56,444 bases of DNA. It comes from an uncultured Microbacterium sp. Lineage in GTDB: Bacteria > Actinomycetota > Actinomycetes > Actinomycetales > Microbacteriaceae. The stretch spans positions 1-56,444 of the forward strand of contig CANNEP010000007.1 of assembly GCA_947503655.1 (NCBI GenBank), in the 5' to 3' direction. The position numbers were made by a program, and so were the translations under genes. Shown piece by piece: positions 45,539 through 55,952 of the stretch. The notes under the pieces were generated by a model. It saw only the letters and a list, made by a program, of their open reading frames with translations, did not search any database and had not been told where the DNA came from. Positions within the stretch are counted from its first letter, which is position 1. Every line of letters starts with the position of its first letter.

Positions 45539-47086
45539 ATGTCAGTCGACACCCACGCACTTCGCACCGACAGCGCCACCGGCAAGGTGAGCTGGCGGGG
45601 GTGGGTTGCACTTGCCGTGCTGATGCTGCCGGTGCTGCTGGTATCGGTCGACAACACCGTGCTGAGCTTCGCGCTACCCGAAATTGCGATTCACCTCGAG
45701 CCCACAAGCACCGAGCAGCTCTGGATCATTGACGCCTACCCGCTCGTGCTCGCCGCACTGCTCGTCACGATGGGAACGATGGGAGACCGCTTCGGACGCC
45801 GCAAGATGCTCCTGATTGGGGCCACCGGCTTCGCAGCGATCTCTGTCCTAGCGGCCTTCTCGACGTCCGCGGGCATGCTGATCGCCTCCCGCGCCGCGAT
45901 GGGCTTCTTCGGTGCCATGCTGATGCCGTCGACGTTGTCGCTGCTGCGCTCGATCTTCACCGACCGTGACCAGCGCCGCCTCGCCGTCGCCATTTGGGCG
46001 GCGGGCTTCTCGGCTGGTTCCGCCCTCGGCCCGATCGTCGGCGGCGTGCTGCTCGAGCACTTCTCGTGGGGCTCGGTCTTCCTGCTGTCGGTACCCGTCT
46101 TGGTTCCGCTGTTGATCTTCGCGCCCATGCTGGTGCCGGAGACGAAAGACCCCAACCCTGGCCGCCTTGACCCCGTCAGCATTGCGCTCTCGGTGGCCAC
46201 TATGGTTCCGATCGTCTTTGCCATCAAGGAAGTCGCGGTGCAGGGCTTCTTCCACCCGGTTTCGCTGCTGTTCGTCGTTGGCTTGTTCTTCGGCTGGCTC
46301 TTTGTGCGCCGCCAGTTGCGCCTTGAAGTGCCGATGCTCGACATGGCGCTGTTCCGCATGCCGATCTTTTCGGGCTCGATCATGGTCAACCTGCTGAGCG
46401 TCATCGCCCTGGTCGGCTTCCTGTACTTCGTCGCGCAACACCTGCAACTCATCGTCGGCCTGAGCCCGCTCAACGCCGGTCTTGCCCTCGTGCCGGGGCT
46501 CGTCGTGATGATCATCGCGGGTCTTGTCGTGGTTCCGATCTCCGCGCGCGTGTCGCCACACATCTTGATTCCCGGCGCCCTGGTGTTCTCGATCATCGGC
46601 TATGTCGCGGTTGCTTTCGCAACGGATGAGTCTGCCGTCGCTACCCTGATGCTGGCGTTTGTATCGCTCGGTATCGGTATCGGTATGGCTGAAACGGTCT
46701 CAAACGATCTGGTGCTCGCGAGTGCGCCCGCGGCCAAGGCCGGTGCCGCAAGTGCCGTTTCGGAGACCGCCTATGAGCTGGGCGCCGTACTCGGAACGTC
46801 AATTCTGGGTGGCATCCTGACGGCCTTCTACCGGTCAACCATCGTGGTTCCGGCCGGCGTTCCCGGTGATGCGGCCGACGCCGCACGCGAGACGCTCGCG
46901 GGTGCCGTTATTGAGGCGGAGAAGCTCGGCGGAACCATGGGCGACGACCTGTTTGCGGCTGCGGCTCATGCGTTTGATTCTGGCGTAACTGTTACGGCAT
47001 TGATCGGTGCTGGTCTCATCGTGATCGCGGCAGTGATTGCGGGGACTACGCTGAACAGTAAGAAGTCTGCGCCCGCAGCGAAGTGA
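45539..47086 (+). CDS. DHA2-family multidrug efflux MFS pump
   Basis: 515 residues, ~14 hydrophobic helices. Motif D1-like [14 protein letters not shown] in helix 1, motif [13 protein letters not shown], and motif C-like [23 protein letters not shown] in helix 5 are those of QacA/SmvA-type drug:H+ antiporters. Controlled by the divergent TetR. GAGG precedes the ATG. Confidence 0.9.
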   Translation: MSVDTHALRTDSATGKVSWRGWVALAVLMLPVLLVSVDNTVLSFALPEIAIHLEPTSTEQLWIIDAYPLVLAALLVTMGTMGDRFGRRKMLLIGATGFAAISVLAAFSTSAGMLIASRAAMGFFGAMLMPSTLSLLRSIFTDRDQRRLAVAIWAAGFSAGSALGPIVGGVLLEHFSWGSVFLLSVPVLVPLLIFAPMLVPETKDPNPGRLDPVSIALSVATMVPIVFAIKEVAVQGFFHPVSLLFVVGLFFGWLFVRRQLRLEVPMLDMALFRMPIFSGSIMVNLLSVIALVGFLYFVAQHLQLIVGLSPLNAGLALVPGLVVMIIAGLVVVPISARVSPHILIPGALVFSIIGYVAVAFATDESAVATLMLAFVSLGIGIGMAETVSNDLVLASAPAAKAGAASAVSETAYELGAVLGTSILGGILTAFYRSTIVVPAGVPGDAADAARETLAGAVIEAEKLGGTMGDDLFAAAAHAFDSGVTVTALIGAGLIVIAAVIAGTTLNSKKSAPAAK

Positions 47087-47111
47087 GGCGCCCACCACTC
47101 TAAGGAGAGCA

Positions 47112-48158
47112 ATGTCGCGCGTCGTCAAGCTGGCAGTCATTCCCGGTGACGGAATTGGCCCCGAGGTTATCGCTGAGGCCGAAAAGGTTCTCGCCGCGGT
47201 CACCGCAGACTCAGACGTCACGTTTGACAAGACGCGCTTCTCGCTCGGTGCGGCTCGCTACCTTGAGACGGGCGACACGCTCACCGATGAAGACCTCGCA
47301 GCAATCTCGTCGCACGACGCGATTCTGCTGGGCGCCGTTGGTGGCGTTCCCGGTGACCCGCGTCTGAAAGACGCGAACATCGAGCGTGGTCTGCTGCTGA
47401 AGCTGCGCTTCACGCTCGACCACTACGTGAACCTGCGCCCCTCGCGCCTGTACCCGGGCTTTAGTGGCCCGCTCGCCAACCCCGGCGACATCGACTTCGT
47501 CGTTGTCCGTGAAGGTACCGAGGGCCCCTACGTTGGCAACGGCGGTGCGATTCGCGTCGGAACCAAGCAGGAGGTTGCGAACGAGACGAGCGTCAACACC
47601 GCATTCGGTGTCGAGCGCGTCGTGCGATTCGCATTCGCGCAGGCGCAGAAGCGTCGCAAGAAGCTGACGCTCGTGCACAAGACGAACGTGCTCGTGAACG
47701 CCGGTGGCCTGTGGCAGCGCATCGTGAACGAAGTGGCGTCGGAGTTCCCCGAGGTGGCCGTAGACTATCTGCACGTCGACGCCGTGACGATCTTCATGGT
47801 CACAAACCCGTCGCGCTTCGACGTTATTGTCACTGACAACCTCTTCGGTGACATCGTGACCGACCTGGCAGGCGCCGTCACCGGTGGCATCGGCCTGGCA
47901 GCATCCGGAAACATCAACCCGGATGGTGCGTTCCCGTCGATGTTCGAGCCGGTTCATGGTTCCGCTCCCGACATCGCCGGCCAGCAGCTCGCTGACCCCA
48001 CGGCTGCCATCGGATCCATCGCCCTTCTTCTGGAGCACCTCGGCCTCGACGAGGAAGCTGCCCGCGTGACCCGCGCGATCGAAGAAGATGTCGCTACCCG
48101 CGGCGACGCAAAGCGATCGACCGCCGAAATCGGCGACGCCATTTCTTCCCGCGTTTAG
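47112..48158 (+). CDS. leuB: 3-isopropylmalate dehydrogenase
   Basis: 348 residues. [19 protein letters not shown] at the N-terminus, [23 protein letters not shown], and the metal/substrate region [30 protein letters not shown] are typical of LeuB of the short actinobacterial type. AAGGAG precedes the ATG. Only 25 bp behind the MFS gene; ilvE follows after 49 bp, so leuB-ilvE may form a branched-chain unit. Confidence 0.95.
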   Translation: MSRVVKLAVIPGDGIGPEVIAEAEKVLAAVTADSDVTFDKTRFSLGAARYLETGDTLTDEDLAAISSHDAILLGAVGGVPGDPRLKDANIERGLLLKLRFTLDHYVNLRPSRLYPGFSGPLANPGDIDFVVVREGTEGPYVGNGGAIRVGTKQEVANETSVNTAFGVERVVRFAFAQAQKRRKKLTLVHKTNVLVNAGGLWQRIVNEVASEFPEVAVDYLHVDAVTIFMVTNPSRFDVIVTDNLFGDIVTDLAGAVTGGIGLAASGNINPDGAFPSMFEPVHGSAPDIAGQQLADPTAAIGSIALLLEHLGLDEEAARVTRAIEEDVATRGDAKRSTAEIGDAISSRV

Positions 48159-48207
48159 GCGTAATCTAGACGCGCGACACAAAGCAATTCACTCACTAGG
48201 AAGTGAC

Positions 48208-49296
48208 ATGACGACACAATCTGCTCCCACCCTGGAATTCCAAGTCACGCGCAACCTCGCTCCAAAGACGGATGCCGAGCGCGCAGAGATTCTCAAGGAC
48301 CCGGGCTTCGGTAACTACTTCACCGATCACATGGTCGACATCTGCTGGTCGGAGAACGGTGGCTGGCACCGCCCGCGCGTGCAGCCGTACGGCCCGATCG
48401 CGCTTGACCCGGCAGCTTCCGTGCTGCACTACGGTCAGGAGATCTTCGAAGGCATCAAGGCGTACCGTCACGCTGACGGCAGCATCTGGACCTTCCGCCC
48501 CGACCAGAATGCTCAGCGACTCCAGCGCAGCGCGCACCGTATGGCTCTGCCGGAACTGCCGGAGGAATACTTCCTGCAGTCGCTGAAGGAGGCCATCAAG
48601 GTCGACGCGGCGTGGGTTCCGTCTGGTGAAGACCAGAGCCTGTACTTCCGCCCCTTCATGTTCGCGAAAGAAGCGTTCCTCGGTGTTCGCCCCGCGAAGA
48701 AGGTCGCGTACTACCTCATCTCGAGCCCCGCTGGCGCGTACTTCACCGGTGGTGTGAAGCCCGTCAACATCTGGCTGAGCAAGGACTACGCACGTGCTGG
48801 CAAGGGCGGCACGGGTGCTGCCAAGACCGGTGGCAACTACGCCGCATCGCTGCTCCCGCAGGCCGAGGCCTACGAGAAGGGCTGCCAGCAGGTCGTCTTC
48901 CTCAACGAGGACGGCAACGTGGAAGAGCTCGGCGGCATGAACGTGATCTTCGTCTACAAGGACGGCACGGTCGTGACCCCGAAGTCGGACTCGATTCTCC
49001 CGGGCATCACCCGTGCGTCGATCCTTCAGCTGGCAGAAGACCGCGGTCACAAGGTGGAGAGCCGCCCGGTCTCGCTGCAGGAGTGGCGCGATGGCGTTGC
49101 TTCCGGCGACATCGTTGAGGTGTTCGCGTGCGGTACCGCCGCCGTGATCACCCCGATCGGTGTCCTCAAGAGTGACGAGTTCGAAGACGTTCAGCCCATT
49201 GGTGAGCTCGCGCTGTCGCTTCGTGAAGAGCTGACCGACATTCAGTACGGTCGCCGCGAAGACAAGCACGGCTGGCTCTACCGCCTCGACGCGTAA
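48208..49296 (+). CDS. ilvE: branched-chain amino-acid aminotransferase
   Basis: 362 residues, class IV PLP aminotransferase, last step of Val/Ile/Leu synthesis. GQEIFEGIKAYRHADGSIWTFRPD, the YFRPFMFA stretch, the TGGNYAASLLPQ segment with LEELGGMN-like EELGGMNVIFV, and SILPGITRASIL are all present. The ATG follows AGGAAGTGAC; upstream codons of the open frame belong to the leuB end. Confidence 0.96.
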   Translation: MTTQSAPTLEFQVTRNLAPKTDAERAEILKDPGFGNYFTDHMVDICWSENGGWHRPRVQPYGPIALDPAASVLHYGQEIFEGIKAYRHADGSIWTFRPDQNAQRLQRSAHRMALPELPEEYFLQSLKEAIKVDAAWVPSGEDQSLYFRPFMFAKEAFLGVRPAKKVAYYLISSPAGAYFTGGVKPVNIWLSKDYARAGKGGTGAAKTGGNYAASLLPQAEAYEKGCQQVVFLNEDGNVEELGGMNVIFVYKDGTVVTPKSDSILPGITRASILQLAEDRGHKVESRPVSLQEWRDGVASGDIVEVFACGTAAVITPIGVLKSDEFEDVQPIGELALSLREELTDIQYGRREDKHGWLYRLDA

Positions 49297-49307
49297 TTCA
49301 TTCGCCA

Positions 49308-49343
49308 AAGGTCCCGCACGGTTCGCTGTGCGGGACCTTCGCC
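49308..49343 (+). terminator. terminator of leuB-ilvE
   Basis: Perfect 12-bp arms AAGGTCCCGCAC and GTGCGGGACCTT with an 8-nt loop. Confidence 0.8.
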
Positions 49344-49374
49344 GTTCCCCGGTACCGGGCTCGTCAGGCCGGGG

Positions 49375-49380
49375 CTAGGC
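49375..49380 (+). promoter_or_regulatory. -10 box of a leaderless promoter for the FAH gene
   Basis: TAGGCT ends 7 nt before the GTG start and no ribosome site is present. Confidence 0.45.
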
Positions 49381-49387
49381 TTGTCTG

Positions 49388-50155
49388 GTGAGGATTGCAC
49401 GTTTTAGCCACAATGACGCGATCAAGTACGGCATCGTCGATGAGACTGATCTCGTTGTTCTTGCTGGCGACCCGATGTTCGCCGGCTTCGAGACCACGGG
49501 GGAGCGGGTTCCGCTCGCCGACACCGCGTTGCTGGCGCCGGTGATTCCGCGCTCGAAGGTTGTCTGTGTTGGCCTCAACTACGTTGACCACGCCTCTGAG
49601 GTGGCGATGGAGACACCGGCTGAGCCGCTGCTGTTTCTGAAGCCCAACACCGCGGTCGTTGGCCCCGGCGACGCGATCGTGCGCCCCAAGCAGTCACAGC
49701 AGACCGAGTTCGAGGGTGAGCTCGCGATCGTCATCGGACGCATCGCGAAGAACGTCTCCGCAGAAGCTGCCCTCGACTGCGTCTTTGGGTACACGATCGG
49801 CAACGACGTGTCCGCTCGCGATCTGCAATTCGCCGATGGTCAGTGGGCCCGCGCGAAGGGCTTCGACACGTTCTGCCCGCTCGGCCCAGCCATTGAGACC
49901 GACTTTGACCCGGCAACAGCCCGCATCACGACCTCGCTCAACGGCGAGGTCAAGCAAGACGCACCGCTCAGCGACATGATTTTCTCCGTCGCCGAGATTA
50001 TCGCGCACGCTTCAGCCGCTTTCACGCTGCTGCCCGGTGACGTCATTCTCACGGGTACGCCGTCAGGCGTGGGCCCGTTCGTCGCTGGCGACAAGATCGA
50101 GATCGCCATCACCGGCCTCGGTACGTTGCGCAACACCGCTCGCGACGCTGCATGA
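49388..50155 (+). CDS. fumarylacetoacetate-hydrolase-family protein
   Basis: 255 residues of the FAH superfamily. KVVCVGLNYVDHASE is the family opening; metal ligands lie in FEGELAIVIGR (Glu) and GYTIGNDVSARDLQ (Asp); LTGTPSGVGPF closes the site. Members hydrolyse or decarboxylate dicarbonyl acids in aromatic degradation, or act as oxaloacetate decarboxylases or acylpyruvases; the substrate is not evident. Its stop overlaps the MFS start (ATGA). Confidence 0.88.
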   Translation: MRIARFSHNDAIKYGIVDETDLVVLAGDPMFAGFETTGERVPLADTALLAPVIPRSKVVCVGLNYVDHASEVAMETPAEPLLFLKPNTAVVGPGDAIVRPKQSQQTEFEGELAIVIGRIAKNVSAEAALDCVFGYTIGNDVSARDLQFADGQWARAKGFDTFCPLGPAIETDFDPATARITTSLNGEVKQDAPLSDMIFSVAEIIAHASAAFTLLPGDVILTGTPSGVGPFVAGDKIEIAITGLGTLRNTARDAA

Positions 50156-51399
50156 CCACGGCAACCGGGTCTCCCACAGCGCTGGCCGCTGACGTTGCCC
50201 GTATCCAGCGCCGCACGGTCGGGATTCTCGCGACTGGTCAGGTGCTCAGTGGCGTCGGCTTCGGTGCCACTGTCTCACTCGGCGCACTGCTGGCGGCAGA
50301 TATTTCCGGCAGTGACGCGCTTTCCGGCCTCGCAACGGCAGCGGTGACGCTCGGTGCGGCGATTTGCGCCATTCCGCTTGCCCGCATGGCAGCGAAGCGT
50401 GGGCGCCGTATGGCGCTGACGCTTGGCAACCTGCTCGCACTCGTCGGTATTGCCATCGTCATCACGGCAGCCGCCGTCCGAGTGTTCCCGTTGCTCCTCG
50501 TCGGCATCATCTTGATCGGTGCCGGCAACGCCGGCAATCTGCAGTCCCGCTTTGCTGCCACCGACCTGGCCTCAGCCAAACGTCGCGGCCGCGACCTCTC
50601 GATCGTCGTGTGGGCGACCACCATCGGTGGCGTCGTCGGTCCGCTTCTGCTGACGCCTGGCGAGATGATCGGTGCCGCACTCGGTATGCCGAAGAACACC
50701 GGTGCCTACGTGTTCTCTCTTGTCGCAGCGGTGCTGGCTTTCGTGCTGTACCTCATCGCGCTCCGCCCCGACCCGCTCAAGCTCTCGCAGCAGATGGAAG
50801 CGAGCGGCGCGGCGAAGGCTGGCCTGCAGGTCTCGGTCGACCAGCCGCGCGTCGCGCGCTACGCGATTTTCGCCTTGGCGGGTTCGCACGCGGTCATGGC
50901 GAGTGTCATGGCGATGACCCCCGTGCACCTGGCGCACATGTCGCCCGAGAACGTGACAACCGTGGTCGGCGTCACGATCGCACTCCACGTCGCTGGCATG
51001 TACGGCCTCTCGCCGGTCTTCGGTATCTTGGCTGACCGCTTCGGCCGCGTGCCCGTCATTCTGCTCGGCCAAGCGATCTTGGCTTCTGCACTCCTCGTCG
51101 CCTTCTTCGGCAGCCACAGCGAGGGCGGCGTGATGGCCGCACTCATTCTGCTGGGTCTGGGCTGGAGCGCCGCAACCGTTGCAGGCTCCGCTCTCCTCAC
51201 GGAAGTCACTGAAACCTCGAAGCGCCCGAAGCGTCAGGGCATCAGCGACTCGCTGATGAGCCTGTGCGCGGCGGTTGGTGCGGTGCTCGCCGGACTCGTC
51301 CTTGCTGCGATGGAATACCGGGGCCTCGCGCTCGTCGCGATGGGTGTCGTCGTTGCCGTGATTGCGCTGTCGCCGCTCGCGCTACGCCGCCAGAAGTAG
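50152..51399 (+). CDS. MFS transporter
   Basis: 415 residues, about 12 hydrophobic helices with motif A-type LARMAAKRGRRMALTLG and a second-half GILADRFGRVPVILLGQ. The central loop is short. Coupled to the FAH-family gene, so it may move that enzyme's substrate or product, but this is only positional inference. Confidence 0.85.
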   Translation: MTTATGSPTALAADVARIQRRTVGILATGQVLSGVGFGATVSLGALLAADISGSDALSGLATAAVTLGAAICAIPLARMAAKRGRRMALTLGNLLALVGIAIVITAAAVRVFPLLLVGIILIGAGNAGNLQSRFAATDLASAKRRGRDLSIVVWATTIGGVVGPLLLTPGEMIGAALGMPKNTGAYVFSLVAAVLAFVLYLIALRPDPLKLSQQMEASGAAKAGLQVSVDQPRVARYAIFALAGSHAVMASVMAMTPVHLAHMSPENVTTVVGVTIALHVAGMYGLSPVFGILADRFGRVPVILLGQAILASALLVAFFGSHSEGGVMAALILLGLGWSAATVAGSALLTEVTETSKRPKRQGISDSLMSLCAAVGAVLAGLVLAAMEYRGLALVAMGVVVAVIALSPLALRRQK

Positions 51400-51402
51400 C
51401 GT

Positions 51403-52026
51403 CTACTGCCAGATGCTGACGGCGATTTCGTCGATTAGCGTCGTGATGTCCATGTTGCTGCCGACAGCCTCGAGCCACACGCCGCTGCCGTAGAGGTAGA
51501 AGCTGGTGACCATGTACGGGTTGTCAAAGTACTTGGCTTCTTCGTCGAGGCGGCACATCGTGTAGCCGTTTTGGCCGTCACAAGTGAAGCCCTGGGCTTC
51601 AGCATTGTCGAGCACGGCGACGGCGTCGGGCTCTTGAACGGTCGCGATCACCAGATCAACACCCGTCACGTCGCCCGCAAACCAGTAGCACTGCACCAAA
51701 ACGTCGGCGCCCTGAATGATCGTCGGCACCGGAACATCGGGGAAGAACCCGAGGTTGTCGACGGTGCTCATGCGGGTGGGGGCGGATCCCAACTCATCGC
51801 ATGACGTCGGCAAGCCGGTTGGCTTGTGGGTTTCAATCGGATCAACCGGCGCCGACGTTTGCTTCTGTGTGAGTGTCGGCGTCGGTGTTGCGGGCTCCGT
51901 CGTCTCGATCGGTGCCGATGTGGCGGGCGGCGCCGAAGTCGTACCGGTCGTAGGAATCGCCGTGCTGCACCCTGCGAGCACGAGCGTAGCGAGCAGTGCC
52001 GCAGATATGTCGATGAACCGTTTCAT
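51403..52026 (-). CDS. hypothetical lipoprotein
   Basis: 207 residues. Signal peptide with lipobox LVLAGC, then a ~45-residue Thr/Pro/Ser/Ala linker, then a globular domain with four Cys (TSCDEL, VQCYWF, FTCDGQ, TMCRLD) that could form two disulfides. Same architecture as the lipoprotein at 14384-14953. Convergent with the MFS gene, 3 bp away, and divergent from gltX. Confidence 0.75.
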   Translation of the reverse strand: MKRFIDISAALLATLVLAGCSTAIPTTGTTSAPPATSAPIETTEPATPTPTLTQKQTSAPVDPIETHKPTGLPTSCDELGSAPTRMSTVDNLGFFPDVPVPTIIQGADVLVQCYWFAGDVTGVDLVIATVQEPDAVAVLDNAEAQGFTCDGQNGYTMCRLDEEAKYFDNPYMVTSFYLYGSGVWLEAVGSNMDITTLIDEIAVSIWQ

Positions 52027-52160
52027 GATGCCGTCCCCCTCAGTCCTGCACGACTTAATGGTTCCACTTTGCTCCCTGAGGTGGCGTTTGCGCCAGAGGG
52101 GAGAGCGGAACCAGGGGGAGGGCAGAAAAGTCGGCGGCGACAGGCGTAAAATGGGTCACG

Positions 52161-53672
52161 ATGTCTAGCGCACCTGATTCTCGTACCACTACCGTCACCG
52201 GAGCCGACGTTCGCGTTCGGTTCTGCCCGTCGCCCACCGGCCTGCCGCACGTCGGCATGGTTCGCACGGCGCTCTACAACTGGGCGTACGCGCGCCACAC
52301 CGGCGGCAAGCTGATCTTCCGTGTCGAAGACACCGACGCTCAGCGTGACAGCGAAGAGAGCTACCGTCAGCTCGTTGACGCTCTGACCTGGCTCAAGATT
52401 GACTGGGACGAAGGTGTTGAGGTCGGCGGCCCGCACGAGCCGTACCGTCAGTCGCAGCGCGCTGACATCTATGCCGGCGTTCTTGAGAAACTCATCACTT
52501 CGGGTGCCGTGTATGAGTCGTACTCGACCGCGGAAGAGATTGACGCCCGCAACGAGGCGGCTGGCCGCGCCAAGCAGCTCGGTTACGACAACTACGACCG
52601 TGACCTGACCGACGAGCAGAAGGCGGCGTTCCGCGCTGAGGGTCGTGAGCCCGCTTACCGTCTGCGCGTGCCCGACCAGGACTTCACGTACGTTGACCTG
52701 ATCCGTGGTGAAGTGACCTTCCCGGCGGGCTCGTTCCCTGACTTCGTGATCGTGCGTGCGGGCGGTCACGCCCTCTACACGTTCACCAACCCGGTTGATG
52801 ACGCGCTCATGGGTATCACGCACGTTATTCGTGGTGAAGACCTCATGCCGTCGACCGCTCGTCAGCTCGCGCTGTACGGTGCGCTGATCGACGCTGGCGT
52901 CACGACGTTCGTGCCGCGCTTCGGCCACATGCCACTCGTGCTGGGGGAGACCGGCAACAAGAAGCTCTCCAAGCGTGACCCGCAGGCTGACCTCTTCCTG
53001 CAGCGCGACAAGGGCTTCATTCACGAGGGTCTGCTGAACTACCTGTCGCTGCTCGGCTGGTCGATCGGCCCCGACCGCGACATCTTCTCGCTCGAAGAGC
53101 TCGTCGCGGCCTTTGACATCGCTGACGTCAATCCGAACCCTGCTCGCTTTGACCAGAAGAAGGCCGAGTCGATTAACGGTGACCACATCCGCATGCTCGA
53201 CGTTGCAGATTTCGCTGAGCGCACCGTGCCGTACCTGACCGCCGCTGGTCTCATTGGCGAAGAGCCGACCGCCGAGCAGCGTGAGCTGATTTCTGCTGTG
53301 GCGCCGCTCGTGCAGGAGCGCGTGCAGTTGCTGGGCGAGGTTCCGGGGCTCGTGGGCTTCCTGTTCACCGACGAGATTGACTACGCAGAAGACGCCCTCA
53401 AGGGTCTGCCGGCGAACTATGTCGAGGTGCTCGAGGCGAGCGCAGCGGCTCTCGAAACGGTTGACGAGGGTTCGTTCACGGCCGAGACGATTCAGGCGGC
53501 GCTTTCGGGTGCGCTGATCGACGGCCTTGAGTTGAAGCCCCGTGTTGCGTATGGCCCGCCGCGCGTTGCGATCAGCGGCCGCCGCATCTCGCCGCCGCTG
53601 TTCGAGTCGATGGAATTGCTCGGCAAGGAGCGCACTCTCCAGCGTCTGAAGGGGCTCGCGACTCGCGCGTGA
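52161..53672 (+). CDS. gltX: glutamyl-tRNA synthetase
   Basis: 503 residues, class I synthetase. HIGH-type signature [26 protein letters not shown]-type signature [26 protein letters not shown]. It charges tRNA-Glu and, in organisms without GlnRS, tRNA-Gln too. Placed immediately upstream of tRNA-Gln(CTG). Start ATG at 52161; no strong ribosome site visible. Confidence 0.96.
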   Translation: MSSAPDSRTTTVTGADVRVRFCPSPTGLPHVGMVRTALYNWAYARHTGGKLIFRVEDTDAQRDSEESYRQLVDALTWLKIDWDEGVEVGGPHEPYRQSQRADIYAGVLEKLITSGAVYESYSTAEEIDARNEAAGRAKQLGYDNYDRDLTDEQKAAFRAEGREPAYRLRVPDQDFTYVDLIRGEVTFPAGSFPDFVIVRAGGHALYTFTNPVDDALMGITHVIRGEDLMPSTARQLALYGALIDAGVTTFVPRFGHMPLVLGETGNKKLSKRDPQADLFLQRDKGFIHEGLLNYLSLLGWSIGPDRDIFSLEELVAAFDIADVNPNPARFDQKKAESINGDHIRMLDVADFAERTVPYLTAAGLIGEEPTAEQRELISAVAPLVQERVQLLGEVPGLVGFLFTDEIDYAEDALKGLPANYVEVLEASAAALETVDEGSFTAETIQAALSGALIDGLELKPRVAYGPPRVAISGRRISPPLFESMELLGKERTLQRLKGLATRA

Positions 53673-53696
53673 TTCCACTCAGTTTGGTTGGTGGCC

Positions 53697-55718
53697 TCAT
53701 CTCAGGTAATGTATTTCCTTGGTGAGACACCAACCAAAAACCTTGGGGTATGGTGTAATTGGCAACACGGCGGTTTCTGGTTCCGTTGTTCTTGGTTCGA
53801 GTCCAGGTACCCCAGCCATAGTCCTCTTGTTCAAACCAAGAGACAAGTGAACTGGCATTTGTTCAGAAAATTCAGAACTCCCCGCAGAAATGCGGGGAGT
53901 TTTTGATTTCCCGGCGGCAGCCGATCGGCGCGCTGTTCGCACCGCTGCGGCGACTTCGCGGAACGACTGGTTTACTTCGGTGCGGTCGGCCTCGAGGCGC
54001 ACCGTCTCACCGTCCTCATACACGCGCAGGCGGCTGAAGAAGGCCTCCAGCAGATCGCGCCGGACGCTGTCTGGTGCGTTCTTGTAGAGCTCGCCTGGGT
54101 TGCGTAGCAGCTGGAGGTACGCGAGCGCTGTCTCGGCGCTGTACCGCAGGCGGTCGACGGTGCGTGCGAGCTTCTCCTGGACCAGTCCCTTCTGCAGCGT
54201 CGTCTCTTCGATCTTCTTGCGCAGTCGGGGGATTGCGTATCCGCCGCTGGCGGCGAGATCGATGAGGCGCTCCTCTTGCGCCTCGAGTTGCTTGAGCTGC
54301 CGTGCCAGTCCGACTTTGGTCTCGTGATCGGCGGCGAGGAGTGACGCGACGGTCTCTTGGATCAGTTCGGTCATGTCGTCGATGGTTTGTGGATCGAACC
54401 GTTCTGCTGCCATCAGCTTCACGATCTCGTCTTCGAGGAGTTCGGAGCGGAACCCAATCGTGCCGCAGTACACGCGTGTCCGTGCAGAGCAGATGTAATA
54501 CTCGTAGGTGCCGCCGTTGCCTTTGGCCTGGCTGTAAACCAGGCGGCTGCGTCGCCCCTCGTCGATGCACTGCCCGCATGACAGCAGCCCCTTGAGGTAA
54601 TGGCGGTGCGTCATGTCGCGGTCGCCATCGCGGTTGCGCGAGTCGAGGATCTCCTGCACTCTTAGGAACACCTCTTTCGACACGATGGCCTCGTGCCGCC
54701 CGACGAACAGCTTGTCTTTGTAGCGTATGACCCCGGTGTAGTACGGGTTCCGCAGCATCCCTGCCAGGCTGCTCTTGTTGATCGGTCGCTCCGGGCGGCT
54801 CGGTGACGGTCGCATGGTGAGCCCGCGTTCCTGCATCAGCATCGTGAGCTGGGCGATCGAATACTCGCCAGTTGCGTACTCCTCGAACGCTTGGGTCACG
54901 AGCGGCGCGCGTTCCGGATCGACCTCGATCGTATTGACGAAGCGTCCGCTGAAGTTCTTGCGCACATTCAGGTAGCCGAGCTTGGCTACTCCGATTGAGC
55001 CACCCTGCTCTACCTTGTGCGCCATCTTGACCTTGACGTCCTCGCCGTTCATCCGGACCTGGACTTCGTTCATGACGTCTGTGATGGCTTCCATGGCATC
55101 GGCCATGTACCCCTCGCCGAACTCCTCTTTGGCGGAGACGAGTCGGACGCCCTTGGCAAGCAGCTCGCGCTTGACGACTGCCGCATCGGTGAAGTTACGG
55201 AAGACGCGCGAACGCATGTAGATCACGACGTATTTCACTTGCGGGTTCTCGTCGATGTAGCGCAGCATCTTCTTGAACTCCGCCCGCTTCGCGATCGTCT
55301 GCGCGGATTGGCCAGGTTCGATGAACTCGCGAGCGACGGTGATGCCCATCTCGCGGATCTTGCGCATGGTTTCAACGCGCTGTGTGGCGATGCTGTTGCC
55401 GTCTTCGTCGACGTCGGCGGCTGTATGTAGCTGTCGTGGCGTGGAGACGCGCAGGTAGACGACTGCCTCTGCGACTCTCTGTTCCGTCGGGACGGCGCCG
55501 GGTGTACTTTTGAAGAGATATTCGAGCCCATCCAGCGAGTTTGTCGAGATGGGCGCTGTGGCTGTATCCATGGGGTTTCCTCCGTTTAGGTCCTCCGGAT
55601 TAACCCTCTCTTCGCCCTCGAAGTCCAGTCCTGCTGGCCAGTTCGTCGCCTCTTCGGCGAACGCCACCCCGGTCGGGTCATCGTTGTACTTTTCGCCTCG
55701 GTTGTGGGGACGGGTCAT
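53697..55718 (-). CDS. large serine recombinase (site-specific integrase)
   Basis: Up to 673 residues. Catalytic resolvase domain VVYLRVSTPRQ (Ser nucleophile) with the YMRSRVFRNF Arg segment, a Recombinase domain (YTGVIRYKDKLFVGRHEAIV), a zinc ribbon (SCGQC..C..C), a coiled coil and a C-terminal basic tail. The last ~40 codons read antisense through tRNA-Gln (the well-known spurious GVPGLEPRTTEPE), so the native C-terminus is probably lost or altered. Start at 55718 is 3 bp after the upstream stop; an internal ATG at 55571 with GGAGG 7 nt ahead is a good alternative. Confidence 0.85.
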   Translation of the reverse strand: MTRPHNRGEKYNDDPTGVAFAEEATNWPAGLDFEGEERVNPEDLNGGNPMDTATAPISTNSLDGLEYLFKSTPGAVPTEQRVAEAVVYLRVSTPRQLHTAADVDEDGNSIATQRVETMRKIREMGITVAREFIEPGQSAQTIAKRAEFKKMLRYIDENPQVKYVVIYMRSRVFRNFTDAAVVKRELLAKGVRLVSAKEEFGEGYMADAMEAITDVMNEVQVRMNGEDVKVKMAHKVEQGGSIGVAKLGYLNVRKNFSGRFVNTIEVDPERAPLVTQAFEEYATGEYSIAQLTMLMQERGLTMRPSPSRPERPINKSSLAGMLRNPYYTGVIRYKDKLFVGRHEAIVSKEVFLRVQEILDSRNRDGDRDMTHRHYLKGLLSCGQCIDEGRRSRLVYSQAKGNGGTYEYYICSARTRVYCGTIGFRSELLEDEIVKLMAAERFDPQTIDDMTELIQETVASLLAADHETKVGLARQLKQLEAQEERLIDLAASGGYAIPRLRKKIEETTLQKGLVQEKLARTVDRLRYSAETALAYLQLLRNPGELYKNAPDSVRRDLLEAFFSRLRVYEDGETVRLEADRTEVNQSFREVAAAVRTARRSAAAGKSKTPRISAGSSEFSEQMPVHLSLGLNKRTMAGVPGLEPRTTEPETAVLPITPYPKVFGWCLTKEIHYLR
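53745..53815 (+). tRNA. tRNA-Gln (anticodon CTG)
   Basis: Acceptor TGGGGTA pairs with TACCCCA, discriminator G, D-arm TGGTGTAATTGGCAACA, anticodon loop TTCTGGT, T-loop GGTTCGAGTCC. CCA is encoded (53816-53818). Its 3' side borders an integrated element. Confidence 0.95.
53877..53904 (+). terminator. terminator of tRNA-Gln
   Basis: Ten-bp arms ACTCCCCGCA and TGCGGGGAGT with a GAAA tetraloop, followed by a T-run on the plus strand. It lies antisense within the recombinase open frame. Confidence 0.85.
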
Positions 55719-55721
55719 GCT

Positions 55722-55952
55722 CTACTCCCGGTTAGCTGGGTCTGCGTCGGCGGCGATGTCTCGGTGACTATCGGGCGGCGCATTTGATGACGATTCCGGA
55801 TGCTTCGAGTCGTAATCGGCCTGGGCCAGGTGGAGCAGCGCCCGCGCGAGCTTGCGATGATCGACGGTTTCGCGGCGGTCGGGCTCGATGCGCACCCGCC
55901 GACCTCGTGAGGCGTGGCCCGAGTGCTGACGGCGTCTATTTGTTGAAGACAT
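55722..55952 (-). CDS. small basic/acidic protein of the integrated element
   Basis: 76 residues: Arg/His-rich N-terminus (MSSTNRRRQHSGHASRGRRVR), a helix (DHRKLARALLHLAQADYDS) and a Ser/Asp/Ala-rich tail. It overlaps the ArdA-like gene by 17 bp and ends 3 bp before the recombinase start, so the three genes are packed as an operon. No family recognised. Confidence 0.6.
   Translation of the reverse strand: MSSTNRRRQHSGHASRGRRVRIEPDRRETVDHRKLARALLHLAQADYDSKHPESSSNAPPDSHRDIAADADPANRE

Noticed and set aside
53697..53818. Protein motif GVPGLEPRTTEPE as a conserved domain
   Set aside because: This is the antisense translation of tRNA-Gln, a known source of false proteins.
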